A stretch of 64,000 bases of DNA from JAZFYD01 sp036443405 (GTDB taxonomy: Bacteria; Planctomycetota; PLA2), in assembly GCA_036443405.1 (NCBI GenBank), contig JAZFYD010000249.1:1-64000 (forward strand), given 5' to 3'. Positions 23,863 to 33,700 of this stretch are shown here, piece after piece. The notes under the pieces were generated by a model that saw only the letters and a program-made list of their open reading frames with translations, was not told the origin of the DNA and made no database searches. Position 1 is the stretch's first letter. Every line of letters begins with the position of its first letter. A program made the translations under genes and the position numbers.

Positions 23863-26800
23863 CCCCGGGCGCTCAGCACACGATCGATCTCTTCGAGCAG
23901 GGACTTCTGCTTCACCGGTTTGGCCAGGTACCCGTCCATCCCGGCGTCGAGACACTTCTCGCGATCGCCCGTCATGGCGCTTGCGGTCATCGCGATGATC
24001 GGGACGTGCTCGGCGGTGTTGGTTTCCCGCCCGCGAATCGCGATCGTCGCCTGCAAGCCGTCCATCACGGGCATGTTGATGTCCATCAGGATGACGTCGT
24101 ACGACGCGGTTCCCGACATGTCAACGGCCTCCCGCCCGTTCACGGCAACCTCAGCTCCGTGGCCTGCCTTTTCGATCGCGCGCAGCGCGAACCTGCGGTT
24201 CACCTCGTGATCTTCGACGAGGAGGATCCGCAGTACGCGCTCAGGCCTAGCCTGCTCCGGCCGCCGCGTCGCCGCGCGCCGCTCGATGGGTTTCGCACCC
24301 GAGAATACGCTTACGATCGTGTCGAGAAGCAGCGACTGCTTCACGGGCTTCATGAGGTGCGCCGCGACCCCCATCTCGCGCCCGCGCCCGGCATCGCCGG
24401 CGTCCATCGCGGAGGTCAACAGGATCACGGGTATTTCCGCGTGAAGCGGATTTGACCGGACTCTCTGGAACAGCTCGAAACCGTCCATCTCCGGCATGTG
24501 GACGTCCGAGACGATTAGCTTGAATGGCTCACCGGCATTCGCGGCCCGATCCACCGCCTCCAACGCGGCGGCCCCCGACGACGCCGTCTGTGGGACCAGG
24601 CGCCAGCGCTTCATCATCTCCTCGAGAATGCGGAGGTTCGTGGCATTGTCGTCGACGAGGAGCACCGGCAGGCCTTCGATCGATTCCACGGGCGTGTCGC
24701 CGGAGGCGGCGAATGTCTTGTCGCTGCGCCCGAAGACGGCCGTGAAGTGGAAGGTGGAGCCTTCGCCCTCCACGCTCTCCACCCAGAGCTTGCCACCCAA
24801 GAGCTGGCTGAGCTGCACGGAGATCGCCAGGCCCAGGCCCGTCCCTCCGAAGCGACGCGTCGTCGAGAGGTCGGCCTGCTCGAAGGGCCGCAGGATCGAC
24901 TCGATCTTTTCGGCCGGAATGCCTATGCCGGTGTCGCGCACGGCGAAGTGAAGGCCGACGTCGTCGTCGTCGCGATCCTCTCTCCGGACGGTGACCGCGA
25001 TCTCGCCCGCCTCCGTGAACTTGATGGCGTTGCCGACAAGGTTCACGAGGACCTGACGCATGCGATAGATGTCCCCGAGGACGGCGTCCGGGATGTCGGG
25101 ATCGAGCTCGTACACGAGCTCGAGGTGTTTGTCGTGAGCACGGTTCGCCAGCGTGTTGAGCGTGTCGGCAACCGCGTCGCGCAGCGCGAAGTCAATCGGA
25201 TCGAGCCTAAGCTGACCCGCCTCGATCTTCGAGAAGTCGAGGATGTCGTTGATCAGCGAAAGGAGTGCGTCGGCGGACGACTGAACCGTGCTCATGAAGT
25301 CGCGCTGCTCTGGGGTGAGTTCCGTATCGAGGGCGAGATCGGTCATGCCGATGATCGCGTTCATCGGCGTCCGGATCTCGTGGCTCATGTTGGCAAGGAA
25401 GGAGCTCTTGGCCTGGTTTGCCTCGTCAGCCGCCTCGCGGGCGATCCGCAGCTCTTCGGCCGCCCGCTTGCGTTCAAAGACCCGACCGAGCTGCGCGCCC
25501 ACGTGGCGCATGAGCCGGAGCAAGCCGTCATCCGGTGACATCTCGTCGTCGGTGAAGAACTCGAGAACGGCAATGGTGTCGGCGCCGATCCTGACGGGAA
25601 AGGCGAAGGCGCCCTTGACGGCGAGCTCACCGGCCATCCTGCGTGGAAAGTTCTCGTCCATCTGCACGTTGCTTATCCACGCGGGTTCACCCGATTCGAG
25701 AACCCGCCCGGGCAACCCCACGCCGATCCCGAAGTTGGTGCGCTCGGTGACGTCGCGAAAGACCCGGTAGCGCTGCGGTTCGGCCAGGTGCCAGATGGTG
25801 GTCGGCGCCAACTCACCCGCGTTGTCGGCAAGCGGAACATAGACATGACCGACCGGCCAGCCCGTCATTTCACAGAGCAGGTCGATCACATGCTGAAGCG
25901 CTTCGTCAAACGAATCGGTCTCCGCGGCCATCTCCGCGCCGCGATGGAGGAGGTTGGCCTCCATGGACTGCCGCTGCAGCTCCGATGTCCTTGCCGCCAC
26001 CTGCTCCTCGAGGCTGTCGCGGTGCGCCGCCAGCTCCCGGTTGGTCCGGGCGATCACCCGCGCGCGGCGGCCGGCGGTCTGCGCGAGGTGGGCGACGAGC
26101 GCCAGCGCGATCGCGAGCAGGATTCCCACGATCAGCACGAGCGTCGCCAGGTTGCGGACGGAGGTGAGGTCCTCGTACTGCTCGCGCATCCGCGCGCCTT
26201 CCGCGGACAACGCTTGCCAGAGGCATACAGAGGCCGTCAGGACGCCGATCGCGATGGGGATCGGCATCCACCTGGGGATCCAGGACTCGGCCAGGTCGTC
26301 GCGCTGCCAGACGCGGGCCAGCAGCCCGCCGCTAACGAGGATGAACCCAATCGAGGTGTGAACGGCCATCCGTGTCAGGTTGCCCCACCCGTACGCCGTC
26401 TCGAGATGCGTGAAGTACCCCGCCAGGGCGACCGCACCCAACCCGAACGCCAACGAAGCGAGGATCACGCGAAACAACCGCGCCCTTCCCTCCGACCCGC
26501 GCCGCGAGCGAAGCGCAAGGGCGAGGCCGACCAGCGTGAAGCACACCGCCGTGTTCGGTGCCATACGCCCGGGGTGAGACGTCTCGACGGTGATGTCGTG
26601 CTTCATGAGCAGCTCGTCGATGCCGAGGCTGATGCCCCCTACGTACTGCACCAGCGTCAGGCCGCCGACGAGCGTGGCGAGCGCCCCGGCCGCGCCCGCT
26701 GTGCGTTTCTTCCAAAACAGGTGCAGGAGAAGACCGCTGCCGCAGAACACGAATCCGAGCGCGGTGTTGTATTGCATCGGGACGAACTGGGGCAGGACCT

Positions 26801-26933
26801 GGATGAGCGTACGGTTGCCGACATGCCACCCCACGATGACGGTCAGGCCGAGCGCCGTCGTCACCAACCCGAGGAGGAGGCTGCTGCACATGAGCACGCG
26901 CTTGAGCGTCGAAGAGGCGGAGAGATCAGCCAT
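23859..26933 (-). CDS. Hybrid sensor histidine kinase with two receiver domains
   Basis: 1024 residues, starting at ATG 26931-26933, which overlaps the upstream gene end by 8 bases. About eight membrane helices (residues 17-283) form a large sensory membrane module. A short coiled coil, a GAF domain (about 335-487), HisKA with phospho-accepting His518 in FLANMSHEIRTPMN, and an ATPase domain (GTGIGIP-like and GGTGLGLAI motifs) follow. Two receiver domains complete it, the first with phospho-Asp in IVSDVHMPEMDG, the second in ILMDINMPVMDG. It has no Hpt domain of its own; a separate Hpt protein is encoded two genes upstream. The signal sensed is unknown. Confidence 0.9.
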   Translation of the reverse strand: MADLSASSTLKRVLMCSSLLLGLVTTALGLTVIVGWHVGNRTLIQVLPQFVPMQYNTALGFVFCGSGLLLHLFWKKRTAGAAGALATLVGGLTLVQYVGGISLGIDELLMKHDITVETSHPGRMAPNTAVCFTLVGLALALRSRRGSEGRARLFRVILASLAFGLGAVALAGYFTHLETAYGWGNLTRMAVHTSIGFILVSGGLLARVWQRDDLAESWIPRWMPIPIAIGVLTASVCLWQALSAEGARMREQYEDLTSVRNLATLVLIVGILLAIALALVAHLAQTAGRRARVIARTNRELAAHRDSLEEQVAARTSELQRQSMEANLLHRGAEMAAETDSFDEALQHVIDLLCEMTGWPVGHVYVPLADNAGELAPTTIWHLAEPQRYRVFRDVTERTNFGIGVGLPGRVLESGEPAWISNVQMDENFPRRMAGELAVKGAFAFPVRIGADTIAVLEFFTDDEMSPDDGLLRLMRHVGAQLGRVFERKRAAEELRIAREAADEANQAKSSFLANMSHEIRTPMNAIIGMTDLALDTELTPEQRDFMSTVQSSADALLSLINDILDFSKIEAGQLRLDPIDFALRDAVADTLNTLANRAHDKHLELVYELDPDIPDAVLGDIYRMRQVLVNLVGNAIKFTEAGEIAVTVRREDRDDDDVGLHFAVRDTGIGIPAEKIESILRPFEQADLSTTRRFGGTGLGLAISVQLSQLLGGKLWVESVEGEGSTFHFTAVFGRSDKTFAASGDTPVESIEGLPVLLVDDNATNLRILEEMMKRWRLVPQTASSGAAALEAVDRAANAGEPFKLIVSDVHMPEMDGFELFQRVRSNPLHAEIPVILLTSAMDAGDAGRGREMGVAAHLMKPVKQSLLLDTIVSVFSGAKPIERRAATRRPEQARPERVLRILLVEDHEVNRRFALRAIEKAGHGAEVAVNGREAVDMSGTASYDVILMDINMPVMDGLQATIAIRGRETNTAEHVPIIAMTASAMTGDREKCLDAGMDGYLAKPVKQKSLLEEIDRVLSARG

Positions 26934-28140
26934 GTGCAGCTCGGTCGTCCGGCCCTCGCCATTCGATCCCGACGAGTGACAGGTCGTCATCGAAGCTGTT
27001 CCGATCGGCCCACTTCGAGAGGTCCGCGACGACGGAGTCGATGCTCTCCTGCAGGGTCCGGCCCCGCGCCGCCGCCAACGTGCGACAGAGCCGGTCCTTA
27101 CCGAACAGTCCGGCATCGGCGGCCCCCTGCTCGATGATCCCATCCGAGTAGAAATAGACTCGGTCGCCGGGGCACAGCTCGACGGAGGTGTTCTCGTAGT
27201 GCGGGTCTGGCTCGACGCCGATCATGAGCGCGGGCGATTCCATCGCCTCGGTCTCGCCGTTGCGCGTGACGCGAATCGGGCCCGGGTGGCCGGCGCAGCA
27301 GAACGTCAGCCGGCCGGTCTCGAGGTCGAGGAGGGAGTAGATCATTGTGAAGAACCGGTTCCCGTTCGCCTCGAACGGGAATCGCTCGTTCAGCCTCATC
27401 GCCACGTCCGCGGGAGTCCCGAACCGTCCGAAGCCGCAATCGCCGCGCGAGCTGTTGATCAGGGACGACGGATCGTCCGTCAGTTGCAGGCCCCGGGCGA
27501 TCGCGACGGAGAGCAGCGCCGCAGGGACGCCGTGTCCGCTCACGTCGAGCACGTACGCGCACAGGAGCCGCTCGTCAAGCGCGAGCACGTTCAGCGCGTC
27601 GCCCGCGAGCTCGTCGCACGGTTGGTAGCGCCAAGCGCTGGTGACGAAAGGCAGATCCGCCATTTGGTCCGGAAGGATCGACTGCTGCACGCGGGCGGCG
27701 GCGTCGAGATCACTCTTCATCCGCTTGTTCGCAGATTCGAGCGACCGATTCTGCTCCGCCAGCGCGCGCTCGAGCTGGATAACCCGCTCTCCGGCCCGTA
27801 GACGCACGCGTAGCTCGTTCTTCTCGAAGGGCTTGGTCACGAAGTCGTCGGCGCCCGTATCCATGCCCTTGACGAGATCGTCCTTGTCGGCGCGGGCGGT
27901 CAGCATGATCAGGTACACGTACCCGGGCCGGTCGTGATCACGGACGCGCCGCATCAGTTCGAGCCCATCGACGTTGGGCATCTCCCAGTCGCTGATCACG
28001 ACGTCGAAGGGCTCTTGCGTGTACAGGTCCCAGGCCCGCGCGCCGTCCTCGGCCGCCGCGACATCGTGTCCCCAGGACTCGAGCTGGCGCTGCAGCGACC
28101 GCCGCGTGAGCCGCTCGTCTTCGGCGAGCAAGATCCTCAT
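26926..28140 (-). CDS. Response regulator with SpoIIE/PP2C phosphatase output (RsbU-like)
   Basis: 404 residues. A receiver domain (1-120, phospho-Asp in DVVISDWEMPNVDG, conserved Lys in FVTKPFEK) is followed by a coiled coil (about 120-155) and a SpoIIE-type serine phosphatase domain. The phosphatase opens AARVQQSILPD and has LDVSGHGVPAALLSV and FYSDGIIEQ metal-binding motifs. In family members phosphorylation of the receiver controls dephosphorylation of an anti-sigma-factor antagonist. The gene overlaps the Hpt gene in ATGA and the histidine kinase gene by 8 bases, so the three form one relay operon. No STAS antagonist or anti-sigma gene lies next to it. Confidence 0.9.
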   Translation of the reverse strand: MRILLAEDERLTRRSLQRQLESWGHDVAAAEDGARAWDLYTQEPFDVVISDWEMPNVDGLELMRRVRDHDRPGYVYLIMLTARADKDDLVKGMDTGADDFVTKPFEKNELRVRLRAGERVIQLERALAEQNRSLESANKRMKSDLDAAARVQQSILPDQMADLPFVTSAWRYQPCDELAGDALNVLALDERLLCAYVLDVSGHGVPAALLSVAIARGLQLTDDPSSLINSSRGDCGFGRFGTPADVAMRLNERFPFEANGNRFFTMIYSLLDLETGRLTFCCAGHPGPIRVTRNGETEAMESPALMIGVEPDPHYENTSVELCPGDRVYFYSDGIIEQGAADAGLFGKDRLCRTLAAARGRTLQESIDSVVADLSKWADRNSFDDDLSLVGIEWRGPDDRAAHG

Positions 28141-28514
28141 TTCTGCAGATCCGTGATGAACTCCCGCAACGACTTCATGAGGAGGCTGGCCTCCGCGTCG
28201 AGCGACGAGATGGCGGCGTCGAGGCCCTCGGTTACGCCATCACGGCCGAGGGCCTCGACTCGCCTGGCAGCCTCCGCGGCGGAGTCGGCACAGAAGTTCG
28301 ACACCAGCCCCTTGAAGGTGTGAGCCGCCCTCGCGACGCGTTCGCTGTCATTCGCGGACGCCGAGTCCCGGATCTCGCGCAGGAGCGGCGGACCGTCCTC
28401 GTCCAGCAACGCCACCGACTCCGCGAGGAACTCGGTGTCGCCGTCGACGCGATCGATCAGGGCATCCCTATCGAAAGGCTGTGAAATGACGTGCCCTCCA
28501 GCGCTCCGGTTCAC
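28137..28514 (-). CDS. Hpt-domain phosphotransfer protein
   Basis: A 125-residue helical protein with the histidine phosphotransfer motif ARAAHTFKGLVSNF; the His is the phosphate carrier. It probably moves phosphate between the receivers of the hybrid kinase and the response regulator-phosphatase encoded downstream; its gene overlaps the latter by four bases. The annotated GTG (28514) has only a weak ribosome site. An ATT codon 11 codons later has GGAGGG seven bases upstream, so the true start could be a rare ATT. The region 28515-28628 upstream holds no convincing gene; a promoter should be there, but no clear boxes were seen. Confidence 0.85.
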   Translation of the reverse strand: MNRSAGGHVISQPFDRDALIDRVDGDTEFLAESVALLDEDGPPLLREIRDSASANDSERVARAAHTFKGLVSNFCADSAAEAARRVEALGRDGVTEGLDAAISSLDAEASLLMKSLREFITDLQK

Positions 28515-28628
28515 GCGAGTCCATCACCTGCTGAGGATTGACCTGCCTCACGTTTTCAGTACCAAGTCCCATGTTAGCCAAACCGTTGTTTACCTTTCCT
28601 CTGCTCCCGCGTAACGGTGATGTCGACG

Positions 28629-29306
28629 CTAGTCTGGCTTGCTCGACTGCGCGATCTGCTTGCCAACCAGCATGGCGATGAGCACGACCATGATGACTTG
28701 TCCCAGGAGCGCCTCTACGACCGCGCACATGCGTGCGACGTCCGAATGAGGCACGATGTCTCCGTAGCCGAGCGTGAACAGCGTGACGAAGCTGAAGTAG
28801 ACCGTCTGCACGGTTGTCCGAGTGCTGGACGCGTCCATCATCAGGAGGCCGCGCTCGCCTTGGATGATGAACGCTTGATGGTCGGTGAGACCAATGAGCC
28901 CGTAGACGTAGCACCAGAAAATGCCGAGCAGCAGGTACAAACAAAGCGCTCCGGACACCACATTCGGCGACACTTGTTTTTGAGCGAAGATGTGCTTCAG
29001 GACAACAACGCAGAAATATCCGTGGTACCCCGCGGCGACCAGATGAGCGAGCACTAGCACCGACGGGTCGCCCGGGATCAGGTTCGGTAACCAGATCAGG
29101 CCCACGGCCGGGGCCGCGATCAGCAACGCGAGTCTTCGCCGCCGGCTCAACGACACGACGCCGGTCAGCAGAACCGCCGTGACAGTGACTTTCATCACGG
29201 CCGCCTCGATCGAACCCTGCTCCTTGCCCAACGGTATTCCAAGCAGCAGCGCGATCAGCGCGCCCAGGAGCACTCCGAAGCGGACCGGCTTACTTCGAGA
29301 GGGCAT
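28629..29306 (-). CDS. Two-helix pore potassium-type ion channel
   Basis: A 225-residue membrane protein. Four or five helices in the first 130 residues are followed by a pore module: outer helix, pore loop with selectivity filter TLGYGDIVP (close to the canonical TVGYGD), and a last helix (VVEALLGQVIMVVLIAMLVG). The FSFVTLFTLGYGD context is typical of the bacterial ion-channel (Kch-like) family. It lies 3 bases after the outer-membrane efflux gene, so it is the last gene of the RND operon, an unusual neighbour. It may couple membrane potential or potassium flux to efflux, but the sequence does not show how. Confidence 0.85.
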   Translation of the reverse strand: MPSRSKPVRFGVLLGALIALLLGIPLGKEQGSIEAAVMKVTVTAVLLTGVVSLSRRRRLALLIAAPAVGLIWLPNLIPGDPSVLVLAHLVAAGYHGYFCVVVLKHIFAQKQVSPNVVSGALCLYLLLGIFWCYVYGLIGLTDHQAFIIQGERGLLMMDASSTRTTVQTVYFSFVTLFTLGYGDIVPHSDVARMCAVVEALLGQVIMVVLIAMLVGKQIAQSSKPD

Positions 29307-29309
29307 TCT

Positions 29310-30773
29310 CTACTTCTTGTCCGGTTCGGTTCGCTTCTCCGCGCCCTCTTCGGAAGTTGTCTCGTCTTCCTCCTCCGTCCACCAACCGCCGCCGAGCGCC
29401 TTGTACAAGCGGATGACGTTGTCCGTGACCCGGCCGCGGCTGTCCGCGTGAAGATCCTGGATCTCGAGCTTCGAGCGCTCCGTATCGAGGACGTTCTGGA
29501 AGTCGGTGAGGCCCTTCGTATACAGGTCGCGCGAGAGCTCGGCCGCCCGCGACGCGGATTCCGCCGCGCGTTGCAGGGCGTCGCGCCGCACCTGCTCTAA
29601 GGCGTAGGACGTCATCGCGCCCTCTACCTCCTCCAGGGCGAGCAGCACGGACTGCTCGTAGGCGGCCAGGAGCGCCTCGGTGCGCGCATCCTGCACCTTG
29701 ATGTTGGCGCGGATGCGCCCGCCGTCGAAGACGTTCCACTGGAAGGGCACGCCGATGGAAAACGCACGGCTCGACGACCCGAACAGGTCCCCCACATCCT
29801 CGGCGACCCAAGCAAAGGAGCCGGAGATGGAGAAACGCGGGTAGAGATCGGCGGTGGCGACGCCGATGCGCGCGGTCTGCGCAGCCAGTCGCCGCTCGCT
29901 GGATCGGATGTCGGGACGCTGCCGCAGCAGATTCGCCGGCACGCCCAGCATGATTCGCTCGGGCGGGAGCGGGATCGGCATCGGCTTGGCCAGTTCCTTG
30001 TGAAGCGTGTGCGGCTGCTGCCCGACGAGCACGCCGAGGCGGTTGATCGCCAGAACGATGCCCTGGTCGAGACGCGGAATGCGAGCCTCGGTCGTGGCGA
30101 GGTTGGTCTCCGCCTGTTTCACGTCCAGTTCCGAGGTCAATCCGGCGTCGAAGCGGGACTGTGCCAGCTGGAGGGAGCTCCGCTGGGTTTCCACGTTGGA
30201 CTCGGCGATCTGCCGGCGCTCCTGGAGCGCACGCAGCCCGACGTAGTTGAGCGCCACCTCGGAGTAGAGCGTGACGCGGACGTCGCGACGATCTTCGATG
30301 GAAGCCTGAAAGTTCCCGGTGGCAGCATCGACCTGCCGGTCGATGCGTCCCCAGACATCGATCTCCCACGCGGCGTCGACACCCACAGCGAAGATCGAGG
30401 TGTTGTCCGCGGCGACGGGCGGTGGGATTATGGGGTTGTCGGCGCTGAAACGTACGCGCGCGCCACCGCCGAAGGCGTTGAGGTCGGGAAGACGATCCGC
30501 TCCCGCGATCTTCAGTTGCGCCCGCGCTTCCATGATCCGGGCCAGCGCGATCTTGAGGTCCAGGTTGCCGTGTCCCGCGCGATCGATAAGGCTGTTGAGC
30601 GTGGGGTCGTTCAACACGGTCCACCAGCTCGCGAGATCCGACTCGCCCTGGAACATGCCGCCGGTCAACTCCTGGTGCCACGCGTCGGCGGTCTGGATCT
30701 CCGGGCGCTCGTAGTCGGGTCCAACCGTCGTGCAGGCGGCGGCACCCAGTAGTACCCATGCGAGCCGCCTCAT
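29310..30773 (-). CDS. TolC/OprM-family outer-membrane efflux lipoprotein
   Basis: A 487-residue outer-membrane channel of the NodT/OprM type. It has a lipobox LLGAAAC (Cys14), then TTVGPDYERPEI, the usual start of the family. Two repeats of the outer-membrane efflux domain follow, with periodic long helices (LALEEVEGAMTSYALEQ, RFDAGLTSELDVKQAETNL) and the conserved LRQRPDIRSSERRLAAQTARIGVA. It forms the trimeric exit duct for the RND pump encoded directly upstream; its ATG overlaps the pump stop in ATGA. The C-terminus is acidic and charged. It opens 3 bases before the ion-channel gene. Confidence 0.9.
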   Translation of the reverse strand: MRRLAWVLLGAAACTTVGPDYERPEIQTADAWHQELTGGMFQGESDLASWWTVLNDPTLNSLIDRAGHGNLDLKIALARIMEARAQLKIAGADRLPDLNAFGGGARVRFSADNPIIPPPVAADNTSIFAVGVDAAWEIDVWGRIDRQVDAATGNFQASIEDRRDVRVTLYSEVALNYVGLRALQERRQIAESNVETQRSSLQLAQSRFDAGLTSELDVKQAETNLATTEARIPRLDQGIVLAINRLGVLVGQQPHTLHKELAKPMPIPLPPERIMLGVPANLLRQRPDIRSSERRLAAQTARIGVATADLYPRFSISGSFAWVAEDVGDLFGSSSRAFSIGVPFQWNVFDGGRIRANIKVQDARTEALLAAYEQSVLLALEEVEGAMTSYALEQVRRDALQRAAESASRAAELSRDLYTKGLTDFQNVLDTERSKLEIQDLHADSRGRVTDNVIRLYKALGGGWWTEEEDETTSEEGAEKRTEPDKK

Positions 30774-33700
30774 GCCTTCACCGCCTTCAGTTTGTAGAAG
30801 AGTGAGTAGAGCACTGGAAGGATGAGCAACGTCAGGACGGTGCCGAACGCCAGGCCGAACATGATGGTCACGGCCATCGCCACCCAGAAGGGGTCCTGGA
30901 GCAGCGGGATGACGCCCAACACCGTCGTCCCCGCGGCGTTGGCGATAGGCCTCAGGCGCGAGACGGTGGAATCCACGACGGCGGTGTAGCGATCCTTGCC
31001 CTGGGAAACCTGCAAGTTGATCTCGTCGATGAGGACTATCGCGTTCTTGATCAGCATGCCTGCGAGGCTCATGAGCCCGAGCAGGGCGAGGAAGCCGAAC
31101 GCCTCCTGAGTGATGAGGAACCCGATCGTCACGCCGATCATCGCGAACGGGATCGTGGCGAAGATGATCAGCGGCGGCCGCAACGCGTTGAAGAGCCAGA
31201 CGACCAAGAACAGGATGATCACCATCGCCGGGATGAGGCCGGGTCCGAGCGACTTCTGCGCCACGATGGTGTCCGAGTACTCGCCCTCCCAGTTCAGTGT
31301 GTAGCCCGGCGGGAGTTCGATCTTCTCGAACTCGTCTCTCACGTCGGCCAAGACCATGGGTGCGGTGACTCCGTCCCGGGGCGCGCACTGGACGCGCACC
31401 GAGCGGCGGCGATCCCAGCGACGAATGATCGGATCCTCCCACTCGACGCGAATGTCGCGCGTGACTTGCGCCAAGGGCACCGTGTCAGTGGAGAGCATCG
31501 GCAGGACACCGAGTGTCCCGAGGTCGCCGGCGGCCTTCGCACGCTCCGCGGCCGTGTGGCGGACGAGGATCGGATAGAGGTCTTCCTTTTGCCGGTAGAG
31601 GCCGACCAATTGACCGTCGAACGCGCGGCGCGTGGCCTGACCGACGTCGCTGCGCGTCACCAGCGCCCAACGGCCGCGCTCCTGGCTGTACTCCGGGACG
31701 ATCTTCGGGGTCTGCTGGCGCATGTTGTGCCGCGCTTCGCGCGTCAACGCCGAGTTGCGGAGAATCCGGGCGCCCTGATCGGCCAGGCTCCGCAGCGTGC
31801 CGAGATCGGCGTCGCCGGGGCCGCTGAATCGCGCTTCGATCGGCCAGGTGTTGGCGGGGCCGACACCGTATTTGCGAACGCGCGTGAGTCCCTCCGGGAC
31901 GTTGGCGTTGAGCCATGGTTCTATGTCCGCGGCGAAGGCGAAAGCGTCCTGGAAGCTCTCGAAGTTAACGACGAACTGGGCGTATTCGGGATAGACGATC
32001 TCGGGATTGACCGGCAGATAGAACCGCGGCGGCCCCATGCCGACGAACGTCGAGAAGCTCTTGACCAGCGGATGCTCACCGAACTTGCTCTCGATCGGCT
32101 TGAGGTCCTCCATGACCTGCTCGATCCGCGTCCCCTGGGGCGCCCAGAAGTCGACCATCAGCTGCGGGCGCGACGAGGCTGGGAAGAACATCTGATTGAC
32201 GCCGCCGAACGCCCCCATCGAGGCGACGAACAGTGCGATCATGCCGACAAGCACGGGGACTTTGAACCGGATGGCGCCAACTAGCAACCAGCGAAACGCG
32301 TTGTAGAACTTTCCGCCGTACTCATCGGCCGTGTCCCCTTCCGCCTTCTTGGGCTCCGGCAGCATGGCGATGCACAGGAGCGGCACGACCGTCATCGACA
32401 GCGCCCAACTGACTAGCAGGGACGCGGCGACGACCATGAACAGCGTCCGGCAGTACTCGCCGGTATCCGACTGGGCCGCGAAGATCGGATAGAACGCGAG
32501 CGACGCGATGATTGTCGCGGTCAGGAGCGGAGTCGCCGGCTGCGACGCGGCCTCGATGGCCGCCTTCGTGCGATCCATGCCCCGCCTCATTCGAACGACG
32601 ATGCCGTCCGCGACCACGATGGCGTTGTCCACCATCATGCCCATGGCGATGATGAGCGCGCCGAGCGACATGCGTTGGAGATCGATGCCCCAGACAAACA
32701 TGATCAAGAGCGTGCCGAGGATGGTCAGCACCAAGCCACCGATTCCGATGATGACGGCCAGCCGCAGACCCATCGTGATCCACAGCACGATAAGGACGAT
32801 CAGGACGGCTTCGACCAAGTTGACGACGAAGCCGACGATCGACTCGTCGACCAGATCCGCCTGCCAGGCGACCTTCTCGACCTCGATGCCGACGGGCAGT
32901 TCGGTCACGAGCTCTTGCACGCGGCGATCCACGGCCTTGCCGACTTCGACGACGTTCGTGCCGCTTTGGGGCGAGAGATGGACGGCGAGCGCCGGCTCCC
33001 GTCCGTTCTGGCGCATCCAGGTCATGGGCGGGCGCATGTAGGTCGTCGTGACGGTGGCCACGTCCTTGAGCCGGATCAAGTCGGAAGGCGCCGGAAGATG
33101 CGCGAGGTTGGCCGCCGCGCCGGCAAGAGTGCCGCGCAGGACCAGATTCCCGATGTCGCCCGGGTTCTCGAACTCGCCCGTCGGCTCGACCCGCAGCCGA
33201 TGGCTCAAGACGTCGATGCTGCCCGCGTCGACAACAAAATTCTGCTGGCGCAGCACGGAGATCACCGCTTCCGAGCTCAGGCCCAGCTCCGCGAGTTGCG
33301 CCGCCGACAGGTCGATGTAGACGGTCCGTATCGGCGCGCCCCAGATCTCGCAGCGGGCCACGCCCTCCACGAGGCTCAGCTCCTTTTTCATCGCGTCGGC
33401 GTAGCGATCCAACTCGAGCAGGTCGTATCCATCGCCGCTCATGGCCAGGACGAACCCGTACACCTCCGAGAAGTCGTCCTTGACGATCGGGGCGCCCGCG
33501 CCTGGCGGCAGTTGATCCTCGATGTTGCGAATCTTCTTGCGCACGCTGTCCCAAATCTGAGGCAGTACGTTGGCCCAGTACTTCTGCTTGATCTCGACGA
33601 AGATCATCGAGGATCCCGCCCGGGAGATGGAGTGCAGGTAGTCGAGCTCTTTCACCTCCTGCAACGCGCGCTCGACCACATCCGTGACCTCGAGCTCGAC

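Noticed and set aside
25788..27137. A 449-codon plus-strand open frame over the sensor kinase
   Set aside because: Rich in Arg, Glu and Gln without a fold pattern; antisense shadow of the membrane and GAF part of the kinase.
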